From: Mycobacterium sp. IDR2000157661
GTDB taxonomy: Bacteria; Actinomycetota; Actinomycetes; Mycobacteriales; Mycobacteriaceae
Length of the DNA stretch: 64,000 nucleotides
Reading direction: 5' to 3'
Assembly: GCF_022317005.1 (NCBI RefSeq)
Contig: NZ_CP081006.1
Location: 2,108,001 to 2,172,000 of the forward strand
Of the stretch, positions 10,040-20,344 are shown one piece after another. Made by a program: the position numbers and the translations under genes. Under the pieces are notes generated by a model that saw nothing but the letters and a program-made list of their open reading frames with translations, was not told the DNA's origin and ran no database searches. Numbering within the stretch: position 1 is the stretch's first letter; each line of letters begins with the position of its first letter.

Positions 10040-10645
10040 ATGGCGCAGTCCCAGCACAACTCTGCCGTTTTCAATCCGGCCAAGTTCGACCAGCCGCGTG
10101 CCGAGGCCGCGGTGCGCGAACTGCTGATCGCCGTCGGTGAGGATCCGGACCGGCACGGGCTCGAGGCCACCCCGGCCCGGGTCGCGCGGGCGTACAAAGA
10201 GGTGTTCGCCGGGCTCTACACCGATCCCGACTCGGTGCTCGACACCACGTTCGACGAACAGCACGACGAGCTGGTGCTGGTCAAGCAGATCCCGATGTAC
10301 TCGACCTGTGAGCACCACCTGGTGTCGTTTCACGGCGTCGCCCACGTCGGCTACATCCCCGGTCAGGACGGCCGGGTGACCGGGCTGTCGAAGATCGCGC
10401 GCCTCGTCGACCTCTATGCCAAGCGCCCGCAGGTACAGGAACGGCTGACCGCGCAGGTCGCCGACGCACTGATGCGCAAGCTCAATCCGCGCGGGGTGAT
10501 CGTCGTGGTAGAAGCCGAGCATCTGTGCATGGCGATGCGGGGGATCCGCAAGCCGGGAGCGGTGACCACGACCTCGGCCGTCCGCGGTCAGTTCAAGACC
10601 GACAAGGCATCGAGGGCCGAGGCACTGGATCTCATCCTGCGCTAG
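10040..10645 (+). CDS. folE: GTP cyclohydrolase I
   Basis: 201 aa. It converts GTP to 7,8-dihydroneopterin triphosphate, the first step of folate synthesis. Zinc ligand Cys90 and the following His-His (CEHH at 90-93) are present, as is the second cysteine in the EHLCM segment. ATG 10040 is preceded by a strong GGAGG at 10031-10035, which fixes the start. The TAG stop overlaps the folP GTG by one base. ftsH-folE-folP-folB-folK matches Rv3610c-Rv3606c. Confidence 0.95.
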   Translation: MAQSQHNSAVFNPAKFDQPRAEAAVRELLIAVGEDPDRHGLEATPARVARAYKEVFAGLYTDPDSVLDTTFDEQHDELVLVKQIPMYSTCEHHLVSFHGVAHVGYIPGQDGRVTGLSKIARLVDLYAKRPQVQERLTAQVADALMRKLNPRGVIVVVEAEHLCMAMRGIRKPGAVTTTSAVRGQFKTDKASRAEALDLILR

Positions 10646-11502
10646 TGACGGACACACGGGTGCGGGTCATGGGGGTCGTCAACGTCACCGACGACTCCTT
10701 CTCCGACGGCGGACAGTTCCTCGACCGCGACCGCGCCGTCGAACACGGTCTGCGGCTGGTGTCCGACGGCGCGGCGATCGTCGATGTCGGCGGGGAGTCC
10801 ACCCGTCCCGGCGCCACCCGCATCGAGTCCAAGGTCGAGATGTCGCGCGTACTGCCGGTCATCGAAATGCTCGCCCAACAAGGGGTGACGGTCAGCGTCG
10901 ACACCATGCATGCCGATGTGGCGCGGGCGGCCCTGGATCACGGTGCCCACATCGTCAACGACGTGTCCGGCGGCCGCGCCGATCCCGCGATGGCCCCGTT
11001 GCTCGCCGAGGCGAACGTGCCATGGGTGCTCATGCACTGGCGCTCGGTCGGTGCCGACCGCCCGCATGAGGTGCCCGACTACGGCGATGTGGTGACCGAC
11101 GTGCGCACCGAACTGCTCGCGGCCGTCGACGCCGCGGTGGCCGCCGGTGTCGACCCGGCCAACCTGGTCATCGACCCCGGGCTGGGTTTCGCCAAGACCG
11201 ACCGACACAACTGGGCGCTGCTGCGGGCGCTGCCCGAGTTCGTGGCGACCGGGATCCCCGTGCTCGTCGGAGCGTCGCGCAAGCGCTTCCTCGGAACGCT
11301 GTTGGCCGACGCCGACGGCCGGCCCCGGTCGCCGGACGGCCGTGAGACCGCGACGGCGGTGATCTCGGCGCTGGCAGCACTCCACGGCGTCTGGGGAGTG
11401 CGGGTGCATGATGTGCGCGCGTCGGTCGACGCGCTGAAGGTGCAGCAGGCGTGGGCCGCAGGCGGACCAGAGCCACGGGACCGGGGGACAGCCGGTGACT
11501 GA
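10645..11502 (+). CDS. folP: Dihydropteroate synthase
   Basis: 285 aa TIM-barrel enzyme joining p-aminobenzoate to hydroxymethyl-dihydropterin pyrophosphate, and the target of sulfonamides. The first signature ([14 protein letters not shown]) is at the N-terminus. The second ([11 protein letters not shown]) and the ASRKRF loop follow. The GTG start at 10645 shares its G with the folE stop. Length and position match FolP1 of M. tuberculosis. It overlaps folB by 8 bp, so the folate genes form a tightly coupled operon. Confidence 0.95.
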   Translation: MTDTRVRVMGVVNVTDDSFSDGGQFLDRDRAVEHGLRLVSDGAAIVDVGGESTRPGATRIESKVEMSRVLPVIEMLAQQGVTVSVDTMHADVARAALDHGAHIVNDVSGGRADPAMAPLLAEANVPWVLMHWRSVGADRPHEVPDYGDVVTDVRTELLAAVDAAVAAGVDPANLVIDPGLGFAKTDRHNWALLRALPEFVATGIPVLVGASRKRFLGTLLADADGRPRSPDGRETATAVISALAALHGVWGVRVHDVRASVDALKVQQAWAAGGPEPRDRGTAGD

Positions 11503-11872
11503 CCGAATCGAGTTGCGCGGCTTGACTGTTCGAGGTCACCACGGGGTGTTCGAGCATGAGCGTCGCGATGGCCAGGACTTCGTGGTCGACATCACCGTCT
11601 GGATCGACCTCGCAGCCGCGGCGACCAGCGACGACCTCGCCGACACGATGGACTACGGCGCGCTGGCGAAGCGGGCCGCCGACATCGTCGCCGGACCGCC
11701 CCGCGACCTGATCGAGACGGTGGCCGCCGAGATCGCCGAAGGCGTCATGACCGACGAGCGGGTGCACGCCGTCGAGGTCGTGCTGCACAAGCCGTCGGCG
11801 CCCATCCCGCTGACGTTCACCGATGTCGCGGTGGTGGCGCGACGGTCGCGTCGGGGCGGAGGTGGTCGATGA
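11495..11872 (+). CDS. folB: Dihydroneopterin aldolase
   Basis: 125 aa. It cleaves 7,8-dihydroneopterin to 6-hydroxymethyl-dihydropterin and glycolaldehyde. The small T-fold protein has the [19 protein letters not shown] N-terminus and the C-terminal KPSAPI strand typical of FolB. Starts at GTG 11495 inside the folP tail. TGA at 11870-11872 overlaps an out-of-frame ATG, and folK follows 31 bp later. Confidence 0.94.
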   Translation: MTDRIELRGLTVRGHHGVFEHERRDGQDFVVDITVWIDLAAAATSDDLADTMDYGALAKRAADIVAGPPRDLIETVAAEIAEGVMTDERVHAVEVVLHKPSAPIPLTFTDVAVVARRSRRGGGGR

Positions 11873-11903
11873 GGGCCAGCGAGAAGCCGAAGGCGGATCG
11901 CGC

Positions 11904-12413
11904 ATGAGGGTCGTGCTGTCCATCGGGTCGAACCTCGGTGACCGACTCTCGCTGCTGCGGTCGGTGGTCGACGGACTCGCGGCCGACCTGCGCGCTGTGT
12001 CGCCGGTCTACGAGACCGCGCCGTGGGGCGGCGTCGAGCAGGACGCGTTCCTCAACGCGGTGGTGATCGCCGAGGACCCGGTGCTCGACGGCTACGGCTG
12101 GTTGCGGCGGGCCCAGGGCTTCGAGCAGGCCGCCGAGCGGGTGCGCGCCGAACGTTGGGGGCCGCGCACGCTCGACGTCGACATCGTGAGCTGCCGCGAC
12201 GGCGATCGCGAGGTGTCGTCGGCGGACCCCGAGCTGACGTTGCCGCATCCGCGGGCGCACGAGCGCGCGTTCGTGCTGGTGCCCTGGCTCGCGGTGGAGC
12301 CCGACGCGGCGCTGACCGTCGCCGGCGAGCAGCGCCGCGTGGAGGACCTGCTCGCCGCGCTCGACCCGGCCGAGCGCGACGGTGTCCGGCGCACCGACCT
12401 GGCGCTGCACTGA
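11904..12413 (+). CDS. folK: 2-amino-4-hydroxy-6-hydroxymethyldihydropteridine pyrophosphokinase
   Basis: 169 aa HPPK that transfers pyrophosphate from ATP to hydroxymethyl-dihydropterin, supplying FolP. The SIGSNLGDR N-terminus and the RWGPRTLDVDI signature are both visible. ATG 11904 is chosen because the family begins directly with this strand. Longer in-frame starts exist upstream, inside folB. The stop TGA overlaps the next ATG (TGATG at 12411-12415). Confidence 0.93.
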   Translation: MRVVLSIGSNLGDRLSLLRSVVDGLAADLRAVSPVYETAPWGGVEQDAFLNAVVIAEDPVLDGYGWLRRAQGFEQAAERVRAERWGPRTLDVDIVSCRDGDREVSSADPELTLPHPRAHERAFVLVPWLAVEPDAALTVAGEQRRVEDLLAALDPAERDGVRRTDLALH

Positions 12414-12889
12414 TGGGCCCGACACGCAAGCGCGACCTGGCCGTCGCGGTGGTGCTCACCGCGGTGGTCAGCTACCTGCTCGTGCAGCTGCTGTACCGGT
12501 GGTTCCCGCCGATCACCGCGTGGACCGGGTTGTCGCTGCTCGCGGTGGCCATCGCCGAGGCGGTGTGGGCGTTCTACGTCCGCGCGAAGATCAACGACGG
12601 TGAGATCGGTGCCGGGCCGGGATGGCTGCATCCGCTCGCGGTGGCGAGATCGGTTCTGATCGCGAAGGCGTCGGCGTGGGTCGGGGCCCTGGTGCTGGGT
12701 TGGTGGTCGGCGGTCCTGGTCTACCTGGTGCCGCGCCGTTCGACTTTGCGCGTGGCCGCCGAGGACACCGCCGGTGCCGCCGTGGCGGCAGGGTGCGCGC
12801 TGGCTCTCCTGGTTGCCGCGCTCTGGTTGCAGCATTGCTGCAAGTCTCCAGGCGACACGCACAACCACACTGACGATCCCGCTGAATAG
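12413..12889 (+). CDS. DUF3180 membrane protein
   Basis: 158 aa with four predicted membrane helices, a basic N-terminus (GPTRKRD) and a charged His/Asp-rich C-terminus. It corresponds to Rv3605c, which always follows folK in mycobacteria. Function is unknown. The ATG is coupled to the folK stop through TGATG. Near its 3' end the DNA contains a perfect 17-base palindrome, TTGCAGCA-T-TGCTGCAA (12827-12843). This encodes a LQHCC stretch and may be incidental. Confidence 0.85.
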   Translation: MGPTRKRDLAVAVVLTAVVSYLLVQLLYRWFPPITAWTGLSLLAVAIAEAVWAFYVRAKINDGEIGAGPGWLHPLAVARSVLIAKASAWVGALVLGWWSAVLVYLVPRRSTLRVAAEDTAGAAVAAGCALALLVAALWLQHCCKSPGDTHNHTDDPAE

Positions 12890-12967
12890 CGAAATCCGCA
12901 CGCTACCTGCTCGAATCGCCGAAGTGGTCGACACGCGCAGTGACCAGTGGCGGGTACAGTCGCCCCC

Positions 12968-14242
12968 ATGACCGAACCGACCCGCAGCGCCCGGCCCCGC
13001 CGCGGCGGCCGTCGGCCGGGTTGGGTCCTGCTGACCGCGTTGCTGGTGCTCGCCATCGCGGCCAGCTCCGCGCTCGTGTTCACCAACCGGGTGGAGCTGC
13101 TCAAGCTCGCCGTCATCCTCGCGTTGTGGGCCGCCGTCGTCGCGGCCTTCGTGTCGGTCATCTACCGCAGGCAGAGCGACGTCGATCAGGCCAAGGTGCG
13201 CGACCTCAAGCTGGTCTACGACCTTCAGCTGGACCGGGAGATCTCGGCGCGCAGGGAGTACGAGCTGTCCCTGGAGGCGCAGTTGCGACGCGAGCTGGCT
13301 TCGGAGATACGGGCTCAGGCCGCCGACGAGGTGGCCGGTCTGCGGGCCGAACTGGCCGCGCTACGCGCCAACCTGGAGATGCTGTTCGATGCCGACCTGG
13401 GGCACCGCCCCGCGATAGAGAACGAGCGCAGGACCGTGCGGGCCTACAGCGACTGGGCGCGCGACCCCGAGACCACCGGCCGGGTGAGCAGCACCCGGAT
13501 CGACGCCGAGTACCGCGGCGACGCCGATGTCCGGACCGAGGAGAGTCCGATCATCGACGTGCCTGCCGAACCGCATCGACCCGAGTACGAGTGGACGCCG
13601 CCACCCCCACCGCCACCACCGGCCGAACCGCATGGCGGCGCTCACCGCCGCCCGTCGGACGTGGAGCGCGAAACCCGGCGACACGACGCCGACGAGCCAT
13701 CGCCGTGGTCACCCCCACCGGTCCAGCCGCCGCCGCCTCAACAACAGCCACTACCCCCGCCACCTCCGCGGCCCGAGCCTGCGCCGGAGCCGGCGCCCGT
13801 CGCGCAGGGCGATTGGCAGCCCGCGCCCGCTGAGGGGCAGTGGATTCCGGCGGGAACTCCCGGCAGCAACTGGACGGCGCCGGCGGGGAACGGCTCAGCC
13901 GACGAGTACGTCGGACGGCGGCGCGCTCCCGAAGCGGACGCTCGCCCGCCGGAGGCGCCGCCCACCGCGGCGGCACCGCCGCCGGAACCTCGTCGCGGCC
14001 GCCATTCGGCAGCCGCCGACACCGCCGACGGTGCCGACGCGCGACCCGGGACGCCGCCGACGCCGGCCGCCGAGCCGACGCGACCGTCGCCGCGTCCGGA
14101 GGGACAACCGACCGAGACCGAGGGTCGTCGGCACCGCAGCGCCGACGACACCGACACCGCCGGTCAGTCCGTCGCCGACCTGCTGGCGAGGCTGCAGGCC
14201 ACCCCGAGCCCGGGTGGGCGTCGCCGCCGCCGCGAGGAGTGA
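12968..14242 (+). CDS. DUF6779-type membrane protein with coiled coil and proline-rich tail
   Basis: 424 aa, equivalent in position to Rv3604c. A basic N-terminus is followed by two membrane helices (about residues 17-37 and 43-63). Then comes a charged helical segment of roughly 100 residues rich in Leu/Glu/Arg that looks like a coiled coil, then a long disordered Pro/Glu/Ala region with poly-Pro runs (bases 13600-14200). The C-terminal region ends in an LLARLQ motif and a basic tail. The topology suggests a scaffold or envelope-associated factor, but no function is known. ATG 12968 gives the first membrane helix shortly after a basic start. Confidence 0.8.
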   Translation: MTEPTRSARPRRGGRRPGWVLLTALLVLAIAASSALVFTNRVELLKLAVILALWAAVVAAFVSVIYRRQSDVDQAKVRDLKLVYDLQLDREISARREYELSLEAQLRRELASEIRAQAADEVAGLRAELAALRANLEMLFDADLGHRPAIENERRTVRAYSDWARDPETTGRVSSTRIDAEYRGDADVRTEESPIIDVPAEPHRPEYEWTPPPPPPPPAEPHGGAHRRPSDVERETRRHDADEPSPWSPPPVQPPPPQQQPLPPPPPRPEPAPEPAPVAQGDWQPAPAEGQWIPAGTPGSNWTAPAGNGSADEYVGRRRAPEADARPPEAPPTAAAPPPEPRRGRHSAAADTADGADARPGTPPTPAAEPTRPSPRPEGQPTETEGRRHRSADDTDTAGQSVADLLARLQATPSPGGRRRRREE

Positions 14243-14323
14243 GCTAACCTTTAGGCGACCGTCCGGTACCCGCCTGGCAGGACCGGAACGACACACTTTG
14301 AGACATTCAGCGAGGTCGGCTTC

Positions 14324-15262
14324 GTGGTTCTCATGGGGACCCCCCCTGACGGTTTGCGTCCGGCGCGGCTCACGATCGGCATAGTTTCCGCTGGTCGCGT
14401 CGGGTCCGCGCTCGGTGTTGCGCTCGAGCGCGCCGAGCACGTCGTGGTGGCCTGCAGCGCCGTGTCCGCGGCGTCGCGCGAACGCGCGCAGCGCAGGCTG
14501 CCCGACACCGCGGTGCTGCCCGTCGACGAGGTGGCCGCTCGCGCCGAGTTGTTGCTGCTCGCGGTGCCCGACGCCGTGCTTCCGGAGCTGGTCTCGGGGC
14601 TGGCCGCCACCGCAGCCGTGCGCAGGGGCACGATCGTCGCGCACACCTCCGGTGCCAACGGGATCGGGGTGCTGGCGCCGCTGTCCGAGCAGGGCTGCAT
14701 CCCGCTGGCGATCCACCCCGCGATGACGTTCACCGGCTCCGAGGAGGACATCGATCGGTTGCCCGACACCTGTTTCGGCGTCACGGCGGCCGACGAAATC
14801 GGTTATGCGATCGCGCAGTCGTTGGTGCTCGAAATCGGCGGCGAGCCGTTCCGGGTCCGCGAGGACGCGCGCACGCTGTACCACGCAGCGCTGGCACACG
14901 CGAGCAACCATGTCGTGACCGTGCTCCTCGACGCGGTCGAGGCGCTGCGCTCCGCGCTGTGGGGCCAGGAGCTACTGGGTCAGGAACTGGTGGGTGACGC
15001 GCCCGGCGGCATCGCCGAGCGCGTCGTCGGCCCGCTGGCGCGCGCCTCGCTGGAGAACGCGCTGATGCGCGGGCAGGCCGCGTTGACCGGACCGGTCGCG
15101 CGCGGGGACGCCCCGGCGGTGGCGAGTCACCTGCACGCGCTCGAAGAGGTCGACCCGCAATTGGCCGAGGCCTACCGGGCCAACTCGCTGCGCACCGCCC
15201 AGCGCGCGCACGCGCCCAAGGAGGTCTTCGCGGTGTTCTCCGACTCAGCGGGCCCGTCATGA
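14324..15262 (+). CDS. Rossmann-like / DUF2520 protein (putative NAD(P)-binding oxidoreductase)
   Basis: About 312 aa. The N-terminal Rossmann segment has a GRVGSALG glycine loop, and the C-terminal DUF2520 domain resembles 6-phosphogluconate or ketopantoate reductase helical domains. Corresponds to Rv3603c. It overlaps panC by 4 bp (ATGA), so a role in pantothenate synthesis, for instance reduction of ketopantoate, has been considered. That remains inference from context and fold. Start is GTG 14324 or ATG 14333; the glycine loop lies about 20 residues in with either. Confidence 0.82.
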   Translation: MVLMGTPPDGLRPARLTIGIVSAGRVGSALGVALERAEHVVVACSAVSAASRERAQRRLPDTAVLPVDEVAARAELLLLAVPDAVLPELVSGLAATAAVRRGTIVAHTSGANGIGVLAPLSEQGCIPLAIHPAMTFTGSEEDIDRLPDTCFGVTAADEIGYAIAQSLVLEIGGEPFRVREDARTLYHAALAHASNHVVTVLLDAVEALRSALWGQELLGQELVGDAPGGIAERVVGPLARASLENALMRGQAALTGPVARGDAPAVASHLHALEEVDPQLAEAYRANSLRTAQRAHAPKEVFAVFSDSAGPS

Positions 15263-16200
15263 TCGGGCGCTCACCGAAGTTCGCGTCCGCCGAGCTCAAC
15301 GTCTACGCCAAGCCGAGCGACGTCTCGGCGGTCACCGGGGCGCTGCGCACCACCGGCCGCAGGGTGATGCTGGTGCCGACGATGGGTGCACTGCACGAGG
15401 GACACCTGTCGCTGATCCGGGCGGCCAAGCGGGTCCAGGGCGCCGTCGTGGTCGTGTCGATCTTCGTCAACCCGCTGCAGTTCGGCGCGCACGAGGACAT
15501 CGACGCCTACCCACGCACACTCGACGACGACCTCGCGGCGCTGCGGGGCGAGGGGGTGGAGATCGCTTTCGTCCCGACCGCCGCCGACGTGTACCCCGAC
15601 GGGACCCGCACCTCGGTGCAGCCCGGCCCACTGGGCGCCGAACTCGAAGGGGCTTCCCGCCCAGGCCATTTCGCCGGCGTGCTGACCGTGGTGCTCAAGC
15701 TGCTGAACATCGTTCGTCCCGACCGCGCGTTCTTCGGTGAAAAGGACTATCAACAGCTGGTGTTGATCCGCCAGATGGTGGCCGACCTGAACACCGACGT
15801 CCGGATCGTCGGGGTGCCGATCGTCCGGGAGGCCGACGGACTGGCGCTGTCCTCTCGCAACCGCTACCTCGACGAGGTGCAGCGCGAGAACGCAGGCGCG
15901 CTGTCGGCGGCGCTGCTGGCCGGGATGTACGCCGCACCGGGCGGTGCGGCGTCGGCGCTGGACGCGGCACGCGCGGTCCTCGACGAGGTGCCCGCCATCG
16001 AGCTCGACTACCTGGAGATACGCGATCCCATGCTGCAGCCGGCGCCGGCAGAGGGCGCGGCCCGCATGCTGATCGCGGGCCGGCTGGGCCGCACCCGCCT
16101 ACTGGACAACATCCCCATCGACATCGGAGCAACCGCAGCCACCGACGGACATCCGCGAGTCGGGGCTGACAATCATCACCAATTGCCCTGGAGGAACTGA
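15259..16200 (+). CDS. panC: Pantoate--beta-alanine ligase
   Basis: 313 aa pantothenate synthetase, condensing pantoate and beta-alanine with ATP. The [14 protein letters not shown] signature (HxGH of the nucleotidyltransferase fold) and the FFGEKDYQQ and SSRNRYL motifs are present. ATG 15259 overlaps the stop of the DUF2520 gene, and the stop overlaps the panD ATG (TGATG). The panC-panD-coaX order means pantothenate synthesis and its phosphorylation are encoded together. Confidence 0.96.
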   Translation: MIGRSPKFASAELNVYAKPSDVSAVTGALRTTGRRVMLVPTMGALHEGHLSLIRAAKRVQGAVVVVSIFVNPLQFGAHEDIDAYPRTLDDDLAALRGEGVEIAFVPTAADVYPDGTRTSVQPGPLGAELEGASRPGHFAGVLTVVLKLLNIVRPDRAFFGEKDYQQLVLIRQMVADLNTDVRIVGVPIVREADGLALSSRNRYLDEVQRENAGALSAALLAGMYAAPGGAASALDAARAVLDEVPAIELDYLEIRDPMLQPAPAEGAARMLIAGRLGRTRLLDNIPIDIGATAATDGHPRVGADNHHQLPWRN

Positions 16201-16616
16201 TGTTACGGACCATGCTCAAGTCGAAGATCCACCGCGCCACGGTGACGCAGGCAGACCTGCACTACGTCGGCTCGGTGACCATCGACGCGGACCTGATGGA
16301 CGCTGCCGACCTGCTCGAGGGTGAACAGGTCACCATCGTCGACGTCGACAACGGTGCGCGGCTGGTGACCTATGCCATCACCGGCGAGCGCGGCACCGGA
16401 GTGATCGGAATCAACGGTGCAGCAGCGCATCTCGTGCATCCCGGCGACCTTGTAATCCTGATCGCCTACGGCACCATGGAGGATGCCGAGGCCCGCGCCT
16501 ACCGGCCGAGGATCGTCTTCGTCGACGCCGACAACAAGCAGATCGACCTCGGCATCCATTCTTCGGACCCCGCCTTCGTTCCGGCCGACGCCGCCGAGCT
16601 GATGTCGCCCCGGTAG
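16200..16616 (+). CDS. panD: Aspartate 1-decarboxylase (pyruvoyl-dependent)
   Basis: 138 aa precursor that makes beta-alanine from aspartate. Self-cleavage between Gly24 and Ser25 (YVG|SVT) generates the pyruvoyl cofactor; both residues are present. The acidic [10 protein letters not shown] stretch follows as in mycobacterial PanD. ATG 16200 is coupled to the panC stop. coaX starts 4 bp after the stop. The C-terminal tail, the region implicated in pyrazinoic-acid binding in M. tuberculosis, is present but diverged. Confidence 0.95.
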   Translation: MLRTMLKSKIHRATVTQADLHYVGSVTIDADLMDAADLLEGEQVTIVDVDNGARLVTYAITGERGTGVIGINGAAAHLVHPGDLVILIAYGTMEDAEARAYRPRIVFVDADNKQIDLGIHSSDPAFVPADAAELMSPR

Positions 16617-16620
16617 AACC

Positions 16621-17436
16621 GTGCTGCTCGCGATCGACGTCCGCAACACCCACACCGTCGTCGGGCTGGTGTCGGGCTCCGGTGACAAGGCCGAAGTGGT
16701 GCAGCACTGGCGGATTCGCACCGAGCCGGAAGTGACCGCCGACGAACTCGCGCTGACCATCGACGGACTGATCGGTGACGACTCCGAGCGGCTGACCGGC
16801 GCGGCCGGGCTGTCGACCGTCCCCTCGGTGATGCACGAACTGCGCGAGATGCTCGACCAGTACTGGCCCTCGGTGCCGCACGTGCTGATCGAGCCGGGGG
16901 TGCGCACCGGCATCCCGCTGCTGGTCGACAACCCCAAGGAGGTCGGCGCCGACCGCATCGTCAACTGCCTTGCGGCCTACCACCGCTTCGGCGCCGCCGC
17001 GATCGTCGTCGACTTCGGTTCGTCGATCTGCGTCGACGTAGTGTCGGCCAAGGGAGAGTTCCTCGGCGGGGCGATCGCCCCTGGCGTGGAGGTGTCCACC
17101 GACGCGTCGGCGGCCAGGGGCGCGGCGCTGCGCCGGGTCGAGCTGACCAGGCCGCGGTCGGTGATCGGCAAGAACACCGTGGAATGCATGCAGGCCGGCG
17201 CGGTCTTCGGGTTCGCCGGCCTGGTCGACGGTCTGGTGCAGCGGGTCCGCGATGACGTCGACGGCTTCGCGGGCACCGACGTCGCGGTGGTGGCGACCGG
17301 CTACATCGCGCCGCTGCTGTTGCCCGACATGCGCACCGTCGAGCACTACGACCAGCACCTCACCCTCAACGGGCTGCGGCTGGTGTTCGAGCGCAACCGC
17401 GACAGCCAGCGCGGCCGGCTCAAGCAGGCCCGCTGA
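16621..17436 (+). CDS. coaX: Type III pantothenate kinase
   Basis: 271 aa ASKHA-fold kinase for the first step of CoA synthesis. The N-terminal [10 protein letters not shown] phosphate loop (usually DxGNT; here the Gly of the family motif is Arg) and the central [10 protein letters not shown] and GADRIVN segments are visible. The mycobacterial CoaX paralogue has been reported inactive as a kinase in M. tuberculosis, so activity should not be assumed. Starts at GTG 16621 four bases after panD. It converges with the PLP-enzyme gene with no gap. Confidence 0.88.
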   Translation: MLLAIDVRNTHTVVGLVSGSGDKAEVVQHWRIRTEPEVTADELALTIDGLIGDDSERLTGAAGLSTVPSVMHELREMLDQYWPSVPHVLIEPGVRTGIPLLVDNPKEVGADRIVNCLAAYHRFGAAAIVVDFGSSICVDVVSAKGEFLGGAIAPGVEVSTDASAARGAALRRVELTRPRSVIGKNTVECMQAGAVFGFAGLVDGLVQRVRDDVDGFAGTDVAVVATGYIAPLLLPDMRTVEHYDQHLTLNGLRLVFERNRDSQRGRLKQAR

Positions 17437-18678
17437 CTAGAAGAAGGTGCGGATGAGGTCGACGACGCGACCGTTGTCGTCGAGCACCGGGATCATCGGC
17501 CACTTGTCGAACACCGTGCAGGGATGCGAGACGCCGAATCGCACCCAGTCGCCGACGTCCACGCTGTCCCCGTCGCCCAGACGCAGATAGGCGTGCTGGT
17601 CGTTGAGCTTGGTGACGCGGCTGGCCGGTAGCCCGTAGGGCGTCGGCAGATCCTGGTCGAACGCGACATCGCGACGGCCCATGGTCAGCAGCGCCAGGCC
17701 GGGCTGCGGCTGCGACATCACCTGCGCCCACACGTGCAGGGCCGGCCGCAGCCGGTCCCGCAGGGCTGAGGTACGCCCGTATAAGCCGTCGTCGTGGGTG
17801 AGGTAGCACCCGCTGCGCAGAATCGGGATCACCGACAGCCCGGCGGGCCAGGCCGCGGACAGCGCACCGGCGACCAGGTCGAAGTAGGTGCTGCCGCCCG
17901 CGGTCGCCACCACCTCACCGGTCTCGAACAGCGGCGCCAGGCGCAGCACCGCCCCGCGTACCTGGGCGAGATGTGCCTCGACATGCGCAAGGGCGGCCGG
18001 AGTCCGGTCGTGACCGAGCGCCGCTTCATATCCGGCCACCCCGACGAGGCGCAGTCGCGGCGACGCGGCGGCCGCCCGCGCGACCTCGTCGACCGTCGCG
18101 GCGTCCCGGCACCCGGTGCGCGCATCGGGCATGCCCACCTCGACGCAGACGTCCACCCGCCGACCGGCCCCGGCGACGGTCAGCGCCGACGTCATCAGCT
18201 CCACCCCGCGCACCGAGTCCACCCAGCAGGTCAGCCCGAAATCCTCGTCGGCGTCGAGTTCGGCGGCCAGCCAGCGCAATGCCGCCGCATCGACGATCTC
18301 GTTGGCCAGCATCACGTCGCGCACGCCGAAGGCACGGAACACACGCACCTGGCTGACGGTGGCCGCGGTGACGGCGCACGCGCCTGCGGCGAGCTGGCGA
18401 GCCAGCAGTGCGGGCGCCATGTGCGTCTTGCCGTGCGGGGCCAGTCGCACCCCGTGGTCGGCACACCACCTCGTCATCGTCTCGAGGTTGTCGGTCAGCG
18501 CCTCGGCGTGCAGCACGGCGACCGGGCCGACGGCCCCGTCGGCGAACAGGTCGGGCGTGTCGGCACACACCTCTGCAACGGAGCGACCCCACCATGCGGC
18601 GGGCAGGCCCTTGAACCGCCAGTCCAGTGTTTCGCCGGCCAGCGCGGCCACGGCCGTCGCGTTGATGGGGGCCGTCAT
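17437..18678 (-). CDS. D-serine dehydratase-like / amino acid deaminase, alanine-racemase-type PLP fold
   Basis: 413 aa fold-type III PLP enzyme. The PLP lysine sits in HGKTH (Lys84), and the C-terminal FGVSHPC motif carries the His/Cys pair that binds zinc in eukaryotic-type D-serine dehydratases and D-threonine aldolases. The likely role is deamination or cleavage of a D-amino acid; the substrate is not determinable. It is not part of the M. tuberculosis gene order here. Its ATG (18678) is only 23 bp from the divergent lysS start, so the two genes must share a very compact control region. Confidence 0.82.
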   Translation of the reverse strand: MTAPINATAVAALAGETLDWRFKGLPAAWWGRSVAEVCADTPDLFADGAVGPVAVLHAEALTDNLETMTRWCADHGVRLAPHGKTHMAPALLARQLAAGACAVTAATVSQVRVFRAFGVRDVMLANEIVDAAALRWLAAELDADEDFGLTCWVDSVRGVELMTSALTVAGAGRRVDVCVEVGMPDARTGCRDAATVDEVARAAAASPRLRLVGVAGYEAALGHDRTPAALAHVEAHLAQVRGAVLRLAPLFETGEVVATAGGSTYFDLVAGALSAAWPAGLSVIPILRSGCYLTHDDGLYGRTSALRDRLRPALHVWAQVMSQPQPGLALLTMGRRDVAFDQDLPTPYGLPASRVTKLNDQHAYLRLGDGDSVDVGDWVRFGVSHPCTVFDKWPMIPVLDDNGRVVDLIRTFF

Positions 18679-18701
18679 GGGTTCATTTAAGCTGGCACGA
18701 C

Positions 18702-20234
18702 GTGACCGAACCTGACTCGCCCGCCACCGGAGCCGACAGCGCCCGCCCGGACGACATCCCGGAGCAGTATCGGATCCGGCAGGCCAAGCGTGAGCGACTG
18801 CTCGCCGAGGGCCGCGAGCCGTATCCGGTCGAGGTGGCGCGCACCCACACGCTGGCCGAGATCCGGCTGGCCTACCCCGAGCTGGCACCCGATACGGCCA
18901 CCGGTGAGACCGTCGGCGTGGCAGGGCGGGTGATGTTCGCCCGCAACTCGGGCAAGCTGTGCTTCGCCACCCTGCAGGAGGGCGACGGCACCCAACTGCA
19001 GGCCATGGTCAGCCTCGACCGAGTCGGGCAGGATTCGCTGGACGCCTGGAAGGCCGACGTCGATCTCGGTGACATCGTCTTCATCCGTGGCGAGGTGATC
19101 AGCTCGCGACGCGGGGAATTGTCTGTGCTTGCCGATTCCTGGCAAATCGTGTCCAAGGCGTTGCGACCGCTCCCCGTCGCCCACAAGGAGATGAGCGAGG
19201 AATCGCGGGTACGCCAGCGGTACGTCGACCTGATCGTGCGCCCCGAGGCCCGCACCATCGCCCGCCAGCGCGTCGCGGTGGTGCGTGCGGTGCGTGCCGC
19301 GCTGGAGCGGCGCGGATTCCTCGAAGTCGAGACACCGATGTTGCAGACGCTCGCCGGCGGCGCGGCGGCCCGTCCGTTTGTGACGCACTCCAATGCGCTC
19401 GACGCCGACCTGTATCTGCGTATCGCGCCGGAACTGTTCCTCAAGCGCGCGTTGGTCGGTGGATTCGAGCGGGTCTTCGAGTTGAATCGGGTGTTCCGAA
19501 ACGAAGGAACCGATTCCACGCATTCCCCGGAATTTGCGATGCTCGAGACTTATCAGGCGTACGGCACCTATGACGATTCCGCGGTCATGGTCCGCGAACT
19601 TATACAAGAAGTTGCGGATGAGGCTATCGGGACCAACGAGGTGCCATTGCCGGATGGCAGTGTCTACCATCTGGGCGGGGAATGGCAATCGCTGGAAATG
19701 TATCCCTCCCTATCCCAAGCGCTCGGAGAAGAGATCACGCCCGAAACAACAGCCGAGCGGTTATGGGCGATCGCCGACCGCCTCGGCGTCGAGATTCCGC
19801 GTGACCGCGGTTACGGGCACGGGAAATTGGTCGAGGAACTTTGGGAGCACGCTGTCGGGAACACGCTGTGGGCGCCGACGTTCGTCCGGGACTTTCCCGT
19901 CGAAACCACGCCCCTGACCCGCTCGCATCGGAGTGTCGCCGGAGTCACCGAAAAGTGGGATCTCTACATGCGTCACATCGAGTTGGCGACCGGTTACTCC
20001 GAACTCGTCGATCCGGTAATTCAGCGGGAGAGATTCGCGGCCCAAGCCCTTGCCGCCGCCGCGGGCGACGACGAGGCAATGCTGCTCGACGAGGATTTTC
20101 TGGCCTCATTGGAGTATGCGATGCCGCCGTCAACCGGCACCGGAATGGGCATAGATAGGTTGCTGATGGCCCTGACGGGTCTGTCGATTAGAGAGACGGT
20201 TTTGTTCCCTATAGTTCGCCGTCATGGCGGCTGA
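18702..20234 (+). CDS. lysS: Lysyl-tRNA synthetase (class II)
   Basis: 510 aa. The N-terminal OB-fold anticodon-binding domain is followed by the class II catalytic core with motif 1 in the EVETPML region, motif 2 [10 protein letters not shown], and motif 3 [13 protein letters not shown]. Starts at GTG 18702. The 3' half (from about 19,370) uses noticeably more A/T-ending codons (GAA, GAT, AAT, ATA, TAT) than the 5' half or any neighbouring gene. The protein itself reads as a normal LysRS throughout. Confidence 0.95.
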   Translation: MTEPDSPATGADSARPDDIPEQYRIRQAKRERLLAEGREPYPVEVARTHTLAEIRLAYPELAPDTATGETVGVAGRVMFARNSGKLCFATLQEGDGTQLQAMVSLDRVGQDSLDAWKADVDLGDIVFIRGEVISSRRGELSVLADSWQIVSKALRPLPVAHKEMSEESRVRQRYVDLIVRPEARTIARQRVAVVRAVRAALERRGFLEVETPMLQTLAGGAAARPFVTHSNALDADLYLRIAPELFLKRALVGGFERVFELNRVFRNEGTDSTHSPEFAMLETYQAYGTYDDSAVMVRELIQEVADEAIGTNEVPLPDGSVYHLGGEWQSLEMYPSLSQALGEEITPETTAERLWAIADRLGVEIPRDRGYGHGKLVEELWEHAVGNTLWAPTFVRDFPVETTPLTRSHRSVAGVTEKWDLYMRHIELATGYSELVDPVIQRERFAAQALAAAAGDDEAMLLDEDFLASLEYAMPPSTGTGMGIDRLLMALTGLSIRETVLFPIVRRHGG

Positions 20235-20344
20235 ACTGCTGCTCGTGTGATCTTGTTGAATGGCGCGCACTTATATGGCACATTGGTGCGGGGTTCGAGG
20301 CTTAACTACTGAACTAAGCTCGTTGAGAAGGGCAGTGTGGAGTA
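20235..20344 (+). promoter_or_regulatory. AT-rich lysS-lsr2 intergenic region, lsr2 promoter zone
   Basis: 110 bp that is AT-rich for this genome. It contains a TTATATGG (20271-20278) that could be a -10 element and a short inverted repeat GCTTA-N10-TAAGC (20300-20319). A GGAG lies just before the lsr2 ATG. No single promoter can be fixed by eye. AT-rich tracts are preferred Lsr2 targets, so autoregulation is possible. Confidence 0.4.

Noticed and set aside
8016..10040. Very long open frame antisense to ftsH (about 670 codons)
   Set aside because: A shadow of GC-rich codon use; no family-like motifs, no ribosome-binding site, and the + strand frame is an unmistakable FtsH. Similar long antisense frames at clpC1, fadE34 and the MFS gene were rejected for the same reason.
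11869..11907. Short frame beginning ATGA at the folB stop as the folK start
   Set aside because: It is out of frame with the FolK protein and stops after 12 codons; folK begins at ATG 11904.
12827..12843. TTGCAGCA-T-TGCTGCAA palindrome as an operator or terminator
   Set aside because: It lies well inside the DUF3180 coding region, is not followed by a T-run, and no gene starts nearby, so I treat it as a coding coincidence.
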